This document shows, one piece after another, positions 1 to 12,527 of a stretch of DNA of 64,000 bases. Position numbers and translations under genes: made by a program. The stretch's first letter is position 1; every line of letters begins with the position of its first letter. The DNA is from Rhabditoides inermis (taxonomy: Eukaryota; Nematoda; Chromadorea; Rhabditida; Rhabditidae). The notes under the pieces are model-generated. The model saw only the letters and a program-made list of their open reading frames with translations. It did not search any database and had not been told where the DNA came from. The stretch spans positions 186,001 to 250,000 of the forward strand of contig CAWZYM010000217.1 of assembly GCA_963966185.1 (NCBI GenBank). The letters run 5' to 3'.

Positions 1-600
1 TTTGATCGATGCAGCGACGTGAGAGTAGACAGAAGAGAGCATAAAAATGTTTCTATAAAAGTGATGTGGTCGATGCAGAGACGTGAGAGTAGACAGAAGA
101 GAGCATAAAACTGTTTCTAGAAAAGTGATGTGATCGATGCAGAGACGTGAGAGTAGACAGAAGAGAGCATACAATTGTTTCTAGAAAAGTGATTTGATCG
201 ATGCAGAGACGTGAGAGTAGACGGAAGAGAGCGTAGAACTGTTTCTAGAAAAGTGATGTGATCGATGCAGAGACGTGAGAGTAGACAGAAGAGAGCATAC
301 AACTGTTTCTAGAAAAGTGATTTGATCGATGCAGAGACGTGAGAGTAGACAGAGGAGAGCATACAACTGTCTCTAGAAAAGTGATGTGATCGATGCAGAG
401 ACGTGACAGTAGACAGAAGAGAGCATACAACTGTTTCTAGAAAAGTGATGTGATCGATGCAGAGACGTGAGAGTAGGCAGAAGAGAGCATACAACTGTTT
501 CTAGAAAAGTGATGTGATCGATGCAGAGACGTGAAAGTAGACAGAAGAGAGCATACAACTGTCTCTAGAAAAGTGATTTGATCTACGCGGAGGCGTGAGA
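1..600. repeat. 64-bp satellite array, left block
   Basis: About nine head-to-tail copies of a 64-bp unit. Recognisable landmarks per unit are GATCGATGCAGAGACGTGAG, GTAGACAGAAGAGAGCAT and TGTTTCTAGAAAAGTGAT. Because 64 is not a multiple of 3, the minus strand shows staggered 61-codon open frames every 64 bp; these are artefacts of the repeat and not genes. The block is a near-identical copy of 33,371-33,970. Confidence 0.97.
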
Positions 601-788
601 GTAGACAGAAGAATGTGTCAAGAACTGTGTCAAGAATGTTGTTGTTGCCGCCGTCAAAGTGGACAGAAGATTTTTCATTTTTTTCGTGATGAGAGCGTAG
701 TTTACCATGCAATTATTTATCTAAACTATTTTCTATTCTTCTATAAACTAGTGCGGAGGCGCGCGGCAGCGCGCCGAAGCGCTAGTCG
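601..788. other. Spacer joining 64-bp and 34-bp satellites (copy 1)
   Basis: Unique-looking sequence that follows the last decayed 64-bp unit and ends in a GC-rich inverted motif (GCGCGGCAGCGCGCCGAAGC region near 760-782). The same spacer occurs at 33,971-34,158, again with 64-bp units on the left and 34-bp units on the right. A short plus-strand open frame across it runs into the satellite and has no recognisable domain. Confidence 0.85.
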
Positions 789-3700
789 TAGGTTCAACAA
801 AGTGTTGAATGTCGAGTTATCGCATTTTAAACAAAGTGTTTAAAGTCGAGTTTTTTTAATGTTGAATGTCGAGTTATCGCAGTTTCAACAAAGTGTTGAA
901 AGTCGAGTTATCGCAGTTTCAACAAAGTGTTGAATGTCGAGTTATCGCAGTTTCAACAAAGTGTTGAAAGTCGAGTTATCGCAGTTTCAACAAAGTGTTG
1001 AATGTCGAGTTATCACAGTTTCAACAAAGTGTTGAAAGTCGAGTTATCGTAGGTTCAACAAAGTGTTGAATGTCGAGTTATCGCATTTTAAACAAAGTGG
1101 TTAAAGTCGAGTTATCGCAGTTTCAACAAAGTGTTGAAAGTCGAGTTATCGCAGTTTCAACAAAGTGTTGAAAGTCGAGTTATCGCAGTTTCAACAAAGT
1201 TTTGAATGTCGAGTTATCGCAGTTTCAACAAAGTGTTGAATGTCGAGTTATCGCAGTTTCAACAAAGTAATGAAAGTCGAGTTATCGTAGGTTCAACAAA
1301 GTGTTAAAAGTCGAGTTACCGCAGTTGCAACAAAGTGTTGAAAGCCGAGTTATCGTAGGTTCAACAAAGTGTTGAAAGTAGAGTTATCGTAGGTTCAACA
1401 AAGTGTTGAATGTCGAGTGATCGCAGTTTCAACAAAGTGTTGAATGTCGAGTTATCGCAGTTTCAACAAAGTTTTGAAAGTCCAGTTATCGCAGTCTCAA
1501 CAAAGTGTTGAAAGTCGAGTTATCGTAGGTTCAACAAAGCGTTAAAAGTCGAGTTACCGCAGTTTCAACAAAGTGTTGAAAGTCGAGTTATCGTAGGTTC
1601 AACAAAGTGTTGAAAGTCGAGTTATCGTAGGTTCAACAAAGTGTTGAATGTCGAGTTATCACAGTTTCAACAAAGTGTTGAAAGTCGAGTTATCGTAGGT
1701 TCAACAAAGTGTTGAATGTCGAGTTATTGCATTTTAAACAAAGTGTTTAAAGTCGAGTTATCGCAGTCTCAACAAAGTGTTGAAAGTCGAGTTATCGCAG
1801 TTTCAACAAAGTGTTGAAAGTCGAGATATCGCAGGTTCAACAAAGTGTTGAAAGTCGAGTTATCGCAGTTTCAACAAAGTGTTGAATGTCGAGTTATCGC
1901 AGTTTCAACAAAGTGTTGAATGTCGAGTTATCACAGTTTCAACAAAGTGTTGAAAGTCGAGTTATCGTAGGTTCAACAAAGTGTTGAATGTCGAGTTATT
2001 GCATTTTAAACAAAGTGTTTAAAGTCGAGTTATCGCAGTCTCAACAAAGTGTTGAAAGTCCAGTTATCGCAGTTGCAACAAAGTGTTGAAAGTCGAGTTA
2101 TCGTAGGTTCAACAAAGCGTTAAAAGTCGAGTTACCGCAGTTGCAACAAAGTGTTGAAAGCCGAGTTATCGTAGGTTCAACAAAGTGTTGAAAGTAGAGT
2201 TATCGCAGTTTCAACAAAGTGTTGAAAGTCGAGATATCGCAGGTTCAACAAAGTGTTGAAAGTCGAGTTATCGCAGTTTCAACAAAGTGTTGAATGTCGA
2301 GTTATCGCCGTTTCAACAAAGTGTTGAATGTCGAGTTATCACAGTTTCAACAAAGTGTTGAAAGTCGAGTTATCGTAGGTTCAACAAAGTGTTGAATGTC
2401 GAGTTATTGCATTTTAAACAAAGTGTTTAAAGTCGAGTTATCGCAGTCTCAACAAAGTGTTGAAAGTCGAGTTATCGCAGTTTCAACAAAGTGTTGAATG
2501 TCGAGTTATCGCAGTTTCAACAAAGTGTTGAAAGTCGAGATATCGCAGGTTCAACAAAGTGTTGAAAGTCGAGTTATCGCAGTTTCAACAAAGTGTTGAA
2601 TGTCGAGTTATCGCAGTTTCAACAAAGTGTTGAATGTCGAGTTATCACAGTTTCAACAAAGTGTTGAAAGTCGAGTTATCGTAGGTTCAACAAAGTGTTG
2701 AATGTCGAGTTATTGCATTTTAAACAAAGTGTTTAAAGTCGAGTTATCGCAGTCTCAACAAAGTGTTGAAAGTCGAGTTATCGCAGTTTCAACAAAGTGT
2801 TGAAAGTCGAGTTATCGCAGTTTCAACAAAGTGTTGAAAGTCGAGTTATCGCAGTTTCAACAAAGTGTTGAAAGTCGAGTTATCGCAGTTTCAACAAAGT
2901 GTTGAATGTCGAGATATCGCAGTTTTAACAAAGTGTTGAATGTCGAGTTATCACAGTTTCAACAAAGTGTTGAAAGTCGAGTTATCGCAGTTTCAACAAA
3001 GTTTTGAAAGTCGAGTTATCGCAGTTTCAACAAAGTGTTGAATGTCGAGTGATCGCAGTTTCAACAAAGTGTTGAATGTCGAGTTATCGCAGTTTCAACA
3101 AAGTTTTGAAAGTCCAGTTATCGCAGTTGCAACAAAGTGTTGAAAGTCGAGTTATCGTAGGTTCAACAAAGCGTTAACAGTCGAGTTACCGCAGTTGCAA
3201 CAAAGTGTTGAAAGCCGAGTTATCGTAGGTTCAACAAAGTGTTGAAAGTAGAGTTATCGTAGGTTCAACAAAGTGTTGAATGTCGAGTGATCGCAGTTTC
3301 AACAAAGTGTTGAATGTCGAGTTATCGCAGATTCAACAAAGTTTTGAATGTCGAGTTATCGCAGTTTCAACAAAGTGTTGAATGTCGAGTTATCGCAGTT
3401 TTAACAAAGTGTTGAATGTCGAGTTATCACAGTTTCAACAAAGTGTTGAAAGTCGAGTTATCGCAGTTTCAACAAAGTTTTGAAAGTCGAGTTATCGCAG
3501 TTTCAACAAAGTGTTGAATGTCGAGTGATCGCAGTTTCAACAAAGTGTTGAATGTCGAGTTATCGCAGTTTCAACAAAGTTTTGAAAGTCCAGTTATCGC
3601 AGTTGCAACAAAGTGTTGAAAGTCGAGTTATCGTAGGTTCAACAAAGCGTTAAAAGTCGAGTTACCGCAGTTGCAACAAAGTGTTGAAAGCCGAGTTATC

Positions 3701-5042
3701 GTAGGTTCAACAAAGTGTTGAAAGTAGAGTTATAGTAGGTTCAACAAAGTGTTGAATGTCGAGTGATCGCAGTTTCAACAAAGTGTTGAATGTCGAGTTA
3801 TCGCAGTTTCAACAAAGTTTTGAAAGTCCAGTTATCGCAGTCTCAACAAAGTGTTGAAAGTCGAGTTATCGTAGGTTCAACAAAGCGTTAAAAGTCGAGT
3901 TACCGCAGTTTCAACAAAGTGTTGAAAGTCGAGATATCGCAGGTTCAACAAAGTGTTGAAAGTCGAGTTATCGCAGTTTCAACAAAGTGTTGAATGTCGA
4001 GTTATCGCAGTTTCAACAAAGTGTTGAATGTCGATTTATCACAGTTTCAACAAAGTGTTGAAAGTCGAGTTATCGTAGGTTCAACAAAGTGTTGAATGTC
4101 GAGTTATTGCATTTTAAACAAAGTGTTTAAAGTCGAGTTATCGCAGTCTCAACAAAGTGTTGAAAGTCGAGTTATCGCAGTTTCAACAAAGTGTTGAAAG
4201 TCGAGTTATCGCAGTTTCAACAAAGTGTTGAAAGTCGAGTTATCGCAGTTTCAACAAAGTGTTGAATGTCGAGTGATCGCAGTTTCAACAAAGTGTTGAA
4301 TGTCGAGTTATCGCAGTTTCAACAAAGTTTTGAAAGTCCAGTTATCGCAGTTGCAACAAAGTGTTGAAAGTCGAGTTATCGTAGGTTCAACAAAGCGTTA
4401 ACAGTCGAGTTACCGCAGTTGCAACAAAGTGTTGAAAGCCGAGTTATCGTAGGTTCAACAAAGTGTTGAAAGTAGAGTTATCGTAGGTTCAACAAAGTGT
4501 TGAATGTCGAGTGATCGCAGTTTCAACAAAGTGTTGAATGTCGAGTTATCGCAGTTTTAACAAAGTGTTGAATGTCGAGTTATCACAGTTTCAACAAAGT
4601 GTTGAAAGTCGAGTTATCGCAGTTTCAACAAAGTTTTGAAAGTCGAGTTATCGCAGTTTCAACAAAGTGTTGAATGTCGAGTGATCGCAGTTTCAACAAA
4701 GTGTTGAATGTCGAGTTATCGCAGTTTCAACAAAGTTTTGAAAGTCCAGTTATCGCAGTTGCAACAAAGTGTTGAAAGTCGAGTTATCGTAGGTTCAACA
4801 AAGCGTTAACAGTCGAGTTACCGCAGTTGCAACAAAGTGTTGAAAGCCGAGTTATCGTAGGTTCAACAAAGTGTTGAAAGTAGAGTTATCGTAGGTTCAA
4901 CAAAGTGTTGAATGTCGAGTGATCGCGGTTTCAACAAAGTGTTGAATGTCGAGTTATCGCAGATTCAACAAAGTTTTGAATGTCGAGTTATCGCAGTTTC
5001 AACAAAGTGTTGAATGTCGAGTTATCGCAGTTTTAACAAAGT
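789..5042. repeat. 34-bp satellite array, block 1
   Basis: Roughly 125 tandem copies of a 34-bp unit with core TTCAACAAAGTGTTGAA followed by AGTCGAGTTATCGCAG. The core is a perfect 7-bp inverted repeat with a 3-nt spacer. Subtypes (TGTCGAG/AGTCGAG, GTAGG/GCAGT, GCGTTAA, TTTAAACA..TGTTTAAA and a shortened unit with a T-run near 850) recur in blocks, showing higher-order repetition. No gene is seen. Confidence 0.97.
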
Positions 5043-6204
5043 TGTCAGTCCCGCGCTATCGATCACTGTAATCTCTTGATATACCGCTCTCTCTAGCGGG
5101 ACCAATGACCCCGACCCCTGTCGTAAACGGCATGTGGTCCGTATCTTGTCTCTCATACGCATCAGTTATGTGGGCGCTCCGCTAGCGTGCGGCGGGCGCA
5201 TCCGTGCAATAAAGCTTCGATCCCCCATCCTGGTCCCTTTGTAAGTGTGTTTGGAGCGGCCCATCACATACTTAACATTGGAGGTCCCTGAGTAACTTTG
5301 AGTGTGCAGAGGAGTAAGGCTAACGTGTCCCTTCTCCTCCCCTCAAAGGAACTGTCCCGACTCGAGCCGTATGAGTCCAAACCCCTTTCCCCCGTTCATT
5401 CCTGCTAGTATTCCTCGTCAGTCTACTAGTCTGCACTGTATTCCCCGTCTGGAGCAGTTGCCAAGGAGGACGCGCGGAGAGGAGCCCGTCGCCAGGAGAG
5501 TCAACTACCGCTACACCACTCTCTTCTACCAGGATGGAGAAGCAGCACTGGACATCACGAGTGAGCCATCTGTAGTATAGTCGCTAGCCACGATACCATG
5601 ATTGATTAGGTTCTCATGTGTAGTAGCCTCTACAGTTGTTTTACAACCATTTCGATGTTCCGTTGCCATGATTGTACGTTATGATTTATCTCGAGTTACG
5701 GATCGTCGATTGTCTTGTATGTTTATGTGCCATCTGGATTGTTCTCTCACACATAGTATCTCTTCCATCTAAGACCCCCGAGGCTTTGGTAGATTGATCC
5801 GTGTCTAGAACTGCACTGTTTATTTAAGTGTTTCCATTGATGTTAGGGTATCACATTGTATTCACCCATAGGACCCAAGAGGCTATGTAGTGTAGAATCA
5901 TGCTGACCTACCCGGAGTACAAAACATTTTAAAAGCAATCGAGGCCGATTGCTCCCTAAAGGGTGGGGATGTCAGTCCCGCGCTATCGATCACTGTAATC
6001 TCTTGATATACCGCTCTCTCTAGCGGGACCAATGACCCCGACCCCTGTCGTAAACGGCATGTGGTCCGTATCTTGTCTCTCATACGCATCAGTTATGTGG
6101 GCGCTCCGCTAGCGTGCGGCGGGCGCATCCGTGCAATAAAGCTTCGATCCCCCATCCTGGTCCCTTTGTAAGTGTGTTTGGAGCGGCCCATCACATACTT
6201 AACA
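5043..6204 (+). mobile_element. Non-autonomous LTR retrotransposon (TRIM-like), copy 1
   Basis: Two apparently identical 235-bp direct repeats (5043-5277 and 5970-6204) begin TGTCAG and end TTAACA, the usual TG..CA termini. The element is flanked by a 4-bp target duplication AAGT (5039-5042, 6205-6208). A TGGAGGTCCCTGAG stretch just inside the left LTR fits a tRNA primer-binding site, and AAAGGGTGGGGA abutting the right LTR fits a polypurine tract. AATAAA lies in the LTR (5208-5213). The 692-bp interior has only a 92-codon open frame (5302-5580, GTG start; first ATG at about 5370, proline/arginine-rich) and no protease, reverse transcriptase or integrase, so it must be moved in trans. It is plus strand judged by PBS and PPT order. 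Confidence 0.92.
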
Positions 6205-9200
6205 AAGTGTTGAATGTCGAGTTATCACAGTTTCAACAAAGTGTTGAAAGTCGAGTTATCGCAGTTTCAACAAAGTTTTGAAAGTCGAGTTATCGCAGTT
6301 TCAACAAAGTGTTGAATGTCGAGTGATCGCAGTTTCAACAAAGTGTTGAATGTCGAGTTATCGCAGTTTCAACAAAGTTTTGAAAGTCCAGTTATCGCAG
6401 TTGCAACAAAGTGTTGAAAGTCGAGTTATCGTAGGTTCAACAAAGCGTTAAAAGTCGAGTTACCGCAGTTGCAACAAAGTGTTGAAAGCCGAGTTATCGT
6501 AGGTTCAACAAAGTGTTGAAAGTAGAGTTATCGTAGGTTCAACAAAGTGTTGAATGTCGAGTGATCGCAGTTTCAACAAAGTGTTGAATGTCGAGTTATC
6601 GCAGTTTCAACAAAGTTTTGAAAGTCCAGTTATCGCAGTCTCAACAAAGTGTTGAAAGTCGAATTATCGTAGGTTCAACAAAGCGTTAAAAGTCGAGTTA
6701 CCGCAGTTTCAACAAAGTGTTGAAAGTCGAGTTATCGTAGGTTCAACAAAGTGTTGAAAGTCGAGTTATCGTAGGTTCAACAAAGTGTTGAATGTCGAGT
6801 TATCGCATTTTAAACAAAGTGTTTAAAGTCGAGTTTTTTTAATGTTGAATGTCGAGTTATCGCAGTTTCAACAAAGTGTTGAAAGTCGAGATATCGCAGG
6901 TTCAACAAAGTGTTGAAAGTCGAGTTATCGCAGTTTCAACAAAGTGTTGAATGTCGAGTTATCGCAGTTTCAACAAAGTGTTGAAAGTCGAGTTATCGTA
7001 GGTTCAACAAAGTGTTGAATGTCGAGTTATCGCATTTTAAACAAAGTGTTTAAAGTCGAGTTATCGCAGTTTCAACAAAGTGTTGAATGTCGAGTTATCG
7101 CATTTTAAACAAAGTGTTTAAAGTCGAGTTATCGCAGTTTCAACAAAGTTTTGAAAGTCGAGTTATCGCAGTTTCAACAAAGTGTTGAAAGTCGAGTTAT
7201 CGCAGTTTCAACAAAGTGTTGAAAGTCGAGTTATCGCAGTTTCAACAAAGTTTTGAATGTCAAGTTATCGCAGTTTCAACAAAGTTTTGAATGTCGAGTT
7301 ATCGCAGTTTCAACAAAGTGTTGAATGTCAAGTTATCGCAGTTTCAACAAAGTGTTGAAAGTCGAGTTATCGCAGTTTCAACAAAGTGTTGAATGTCGAG
7401 TGATCGCAGTTTCAACAAAGTGTTGAATGTCGAGTTATCGCAGTTTCAACAAAGTTTTGAAAGTCCAGTTATCGCAGTTGCAACAAAGTGTTGAAAGTCG
7501 AGTTATCGTAGGTTCAACAAAGCGTTAACAGTCGAGTTACCGCAGTTGCAACAAAGTGTTGAAAGCCGAGTTATCGTAGGTTCAACAAAGTGTTGAAAGT
7601 AGAGTTATCGTAGGTTCAACAAAGTGTTGAATGTCGAGTGATCGCAGTTTCAACAAAGTGTTGAATGTCGAGTTATCGCAGATTCAACAAAGTTTTGAAT
7701 GTCGAGTTATCGCAGTTTCAACAAAGTGTTGAATGTCGAGTTATCGCAGTTTTAACAAAGTGTTGAATGTCGAGTTATCACAGTTTCAACAAAGTGTTGA
7801 AAGTCGAGTTATCGCAGTTTCAACAAAGTTTTGAAAGTCGAGTTATCGCAGTTTCAACAAAGTGTTGAATGTCGAGTGATCGCAGTTTCAACAAAGTGTT
7901 GAATGTCGAGTTATCGCAGTTTCAACAAAGTTTTGAAAGTCCAGTTATCGCAGTTGCAACAAAGTGTTGAAAGTCGAGTTATCGTAGGTTCAACAAAGCG
8001 TTAAAAGTCGAGTTACCGCAGTTGCAACAAAGTGTTGAAAGCCGAGTTATCGTAGGTTCAACAAAGTGTTGAAAGTAGAGTTATCGTAGGTTCAACAAAG
8101 TGTTGAATGTCGAGTGATCGCAGTTTCAACAAAGTGTTGAATGTCGAGTTATCGCAGTTTCAACAAAGTTTTGAAAGTCCAGTTATCGCAGTCTCAACAA
8201 AGTGTTGAAAGTAGAGTTATCGTAGGTTCAACAAAGTGTTGAATGTCGAGTGATCGCAGTTTCAACAAAGTGTTGAATGTCGAGTTATCGCAGATTCAAC
8301 AAAGTTTTGAATGTCGAGTTATCGCAGTTTCAACAAAGTGTTGAATGTCGAGTTATCGCAGTTTTAACAAAGTGTTGAATGTCGAGTTATCACAGTTTCA
8401 ACAAAGTGTTGAAAGTCGAGTTATCGCAGTTTCAACAAAGTTTTGAAAGTCGAGTTATCGCAGTTTCAACAAAGTGTTGAATGTCGAGTGATCGCAGTTT
8501 CAACAAAGTGTTGAATGTCGAGTTATCGCAGTTTCAACAAAGTTTTGAAAGTCCAGTTATCGCAGTTGCAACAAAGTGTTGAAAGTCGAGTTATCGTAGG
8601 TTCAACAAAGCGTTAAAAGTCGAGTTACCGCAGTTGCAACAAAGTGTTGAAAGCCGAGTTATCGTAGGTTCAACAAAGTGTTGAAAGTAGAGTTATAGTA
8701 GGTTCAACAAAGTGTTGAATGTCGAGTGATCGCAGTTTCAACAAAGTGTTGAATGTCGAGTTATCGCAGTTTCAACAAAGTTTTGAAAGTCCAGTTATCG
8801 CAGTCTCAACAAAGTGTTGAAAGTCGAGTTATCGTAGGTTCAACAAAGCGTTAAAAGTCGAGTTACCGCAGTTTCAACAAAGTGTTGAAAGTCGAGATAT
8901 CGCAGGTTCAACAAAGTGTTGAAAGTCGAGTTATCGCAGTTTCAACAAAGTGTTGAATGTCGAGTTATCGCAGTTTCAACAAAGTGTTGAATGTCGATTT
9001 ATCACAGTTTCAACAAAGTGTTGAAAGTCGAGTTATCGTAGGTTCAACAAAGTGTTGAATGTCGAGTTATTGCATTTTAAACAAAGTGTTTAAAGTCGAG
9101 TTATCGCAGTCTCAACAAAGTGTTGAAAGTCGAGTTATCGCAGTTTCAACAAAGTGTTGAAAGTCGAGTTATCGCAGTTTCAACAAAGTGTTGAAAGTCG

Positions 9201-11365
9201 AGTTATCGCAGTTTCAACAAAGTGTTGAATGTCGAGTGATCGCAGTTTCAACAAAGTGTTGAATGTCGAGTTATCGCAGTTTCAACAAAGTTTTGAAAGT
9301 CCAGTTATCGCAGTTGCAACAAAGTGTTGAAAGTCGAGTTATCGTAGGTTCAACAAAGCGTTAACAGTCGAGTTACCGCAGTTGCAACAAAGTGTTGAAA
9401 GCCGAGTTATCGTAGGTTCAACAAAGTGTTGAAAGTAGAGTTATCGTAGGTTCAACAAAGTGTTGAATGTCGAGTGATCGCAGTTTCAACAAAGTGTTGA
9501 ATGTCGAGTTATCGCAGTTTCAACAAAGTTTTGAAAGTCCAGTTATCGCAGTCTCAACAAAGTGTTGAAAGTAGAGTTATCGTAGGTTCAACAAAGTGTT
9601 GAATGTCGAGTGATCGCAGTTTCAACAAAGTGTTGAATGTCGAGTTATCGCAGATTCAACAAAGTTTTGAATGTCGAGTTATCGCAGTTTCAACAAAGTG
9701 TTGAATGTCGAGTTATCGCAGTTTTAACAAAGTGTTGAATGTCGAGTTATCACAGTTTCAACAAAGTGTTGAAAGTCGAGTTATCGCAGTTTCAACAAAG
9801 TTTTGAAAGTCGAGTTATCGCAGTTTCAACAAAGTGTTGAATGTCGAGTGATCGCAGTTTCAACAAAGTGTTGAATGTCGAGTTATCGCAGTTTCAACAA
9901 AGTTTTGAAAGTCCAGTTATCGCAGTTGCAACAAAGTGTTGAAAGTCGAGTTATCGTAGGTTCAACAAAGCGTTAAAAGTCGAGTTACCGCAGTTGCAAC
10001 AAAGTGTTGAAAGCCGAGTTATCGTAGGTTCAACAAAGTGTTGAAAGTAGAGTTATAGTAGGTTCAACAAAGTGTTGAATGTCGAGTGATCGCAGTTTCA
10101 ACAAAGTGTTGAATGTCGAGTTATCGCAGTTTCAACAAAGTTTTGAAAGTCCAGTTATCGCAGTCTCAACAAAGTGTTGAAAGTCGAGTTATCGTAGGTT
10201 CAACAAAGCGTTAAAAGTCGAGTTACCGCAGTTTCAACAAAGTGTTGAAAGTCGAGATATCGCAGGTTCAACAAAGTGTTGAAAGTCGAGTTATCGCAGT
10301 TTCAACAAAGTGTTGAATGTCGAGTTATCGCAGTTTCAACAAAGTGTTGAATGTCGATTTATCACAGTTTCAACAAAGTGTTGAAAGTCGAGTTATCGTA
10401 GGTTCAACAAAGTGTTGAATGTCGAGTTATTGCATTTTAAACAAAGTGTTTAAAGTCGAGTTATCGCAGTCTCAACAAAGTGTTGAAAGTCGAGTTATCG
10501 CAGTTTCAACAAAGTGTTGAAAGTCGAGTTATCGCAGTTTCAACAAAGTGTTGAAAGTCGAGTTATCGCAGTTTCAACAAAGTGTTGAATGTCGAGTGAT
10601 CGCAGTTTCAACAAAGTGTTGAATGTCGAGTTATCGCAGTTTCAACAAAGTTTTGAAAGTCCAGTTATCGCAGTTGCAACAAAGTGTTGAAAGTCGAGTT
10701 ATCGTAGGTTCAACAAAGCGTTAACAGTCGAGTTACCGCAGTTGCAACAAAGTGTTGAAAGCCGAGTTATCGTAGGTTCAACAAAGTGTTGAAAGTAGAG
10801 TTATCGTAGGTTCAACAAAGTGTTGAATGTCGAGTGATCGCAGTTTCAACAAAGTGTTGAATGTCGAGTTATCGCAGTTTTAACAAAGTGTTGAATGTCG
10901 AGTTATCACAGTTTCAACAAAGTGTTGAAAGTCGAGTTATCGCAGTTTCAACAAAGTTTTGAAAGTCGAGTTATCGCAGTTTCAACAAAGTGTTGAATGT
11001 CGAGTGATCGCAGTTTCAACAAAGTGTTGAATGTCGAGTTATCGCAGTTTCAACAAAGTTTTGAAAGTCCAGTTATCGCAGTTGCAACAAAGTGTTGAAA
11101 GTCGAGTTATCGTAGGTTCAACAAAGCGTTAACAGTCGAGTTACCGCAGTTGCAACAAAGTGTTGAAAGCCGAGTTATCGTAGGTTCAACAAAGTGTTGA
11201 AAGTAGAGTTATCGTAGGTTCAACAAAGTGTTGAATGTCGAGTGATCGCGGTTTCAACAAAGTGTTGAATGTCGAGTTATCGCAGATTCAACAAAGTTTT
11301 GAATGTCGAGTTATCGCAGTTTCAACAAAGTGTTGAATGTCGAGTTATCGCAGTTTTAACAAAGT
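6205..11365. repeat. 34-bp satellite array, block 2
   Basis: About 150 copies of the 34-bp unit, starting exactly at the target-site duplicate of LTR element copy 1 and ending at copy 2. Long internal segments repeat (compare 7,380-8,200, 8,220-9,500 and 9,560-10,860), so the block itself grew by duplication of multi-unit stretches. No gene is seen. Confidence 0.96.
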
Positions 11366-12527
11366 TGTCAGTCCCGCGCTATCGATCACTGTAATCTCTT
11401 GATATACCGCTCTCTCTAGCGGGACCAATGACCCCGACCCCTGTCGTAAACGGCATGTGGTCCGTATCTTGTCTCTCATACGCATCAGTTATGTGGGCGC
11501 TCCGCTAGCGTGCGGCGGGCGCATCCGTGCAATAAAGCTTCGATCCCCCATCCTGGTCCCTTTGTAAGTGTGTTTGGAGCGGCCCATCACATACTTAACA
11601 TTGGAGGTCCCTGAGTAACTTTGAGTGTGCAGAGGAGTAAGGCTAACGTGTCCCTTCTCCTCCCCTCAAAGGAACTGTCCCGACTCGAGCCGTATGAGTC
11701 CAAACCCCTTTCCCCCGTTCATTCCTGCTAGTATTCCTCGTCAGTCTACTAGTCTGCACTGTATTCCCCGTCTGGAGCAGTTGCCAAGGAGGACGCGCGG
11801 AGAGGAGCCCGTCGCCAGGAGAGTCAACTACCGCTACACCACTCTCTTCTACCAGGATGGAGAAGCAGCACTGGACATCACGAGTGAGCCATCTGTAGTA
11901 TAGTCGCTAGCCACGATACCATGATTGATTAGGTTCTCATGTGTAGTAGCCTCTACAGTTGTTTTACAACCATTTCGATGTTCCGTTGCCATGATTGTAC
12001 GTTATGATTTATCTCGAGTTACGGATCGTCGATTGTCTTGTATGTTTATGTGCCATCTGGATTGTTCTCTCACACATAGTATCTCTTCCATCTAAGACCC
12101 CCGAGGCTTTGGTAGATTGATCCGTGTCTAGAACTGCACTGTTTATTTAAGTGTTTCCATTGATGTTAGGGTATCACATTGTATTCACCCATAGGACCCA
12201 AGAGGCTATGTAGTGTAGAATCATGCTGACCTACCCGGAGTACAAAACATTTTAAAAGCAATCGAGGCCGATTGCTCCCTAAAGGGTGGGGATGTCAGTC
12301 CCGCGCTATCGATCACTGTAATCTCTTGATATACCGCTCTCTCTAGCGGGACCAATGACCCCGACCCCTGTCGTAAACGGCATGTGGTCCGTATCTTGTC
12401 TCTCATACGCATCAGTTATGTGGGCGCTCCGCTAGCGTGCGGCGGGCGCATCCGTGCAATAAAGCTTCGATCCCCCATCCTGGTCCCTTTGTAAGTGTGT
12501 TTGGAGCGGCCCATCACATACTTAACA
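11366..12527 (+). mobile_element. Non-autonomous LTR retrotransposon (TRIM-like), copy 2
   Basis: Same element as at 5043, displaced by exactly 6,323 bp. LTRs are 11366-11600 and 12293-12527. The flanking satellite units, including a rare GATCGCGG variant and a CAGATTCAAC variant upstream, match copy 1, so this copy arose by duplication of the array around one insertion. Confidence 0.92.

Noticed and set aside
117..712. Series of 61-codon minus-strand ORFs beginning MYALFCLLSR
   Set aside because: They recur every 64 bp in all three frames because the satellite unit is not a multiple of 3; identical artefacts fill 26.7-34.0 kb.
5898..6089. 63-codon minus-strand ORF in the LTR element (and its three copies)
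   Set aside because: It runs antisense across the right LTR border and begins or ends in non-coding features; no domain.
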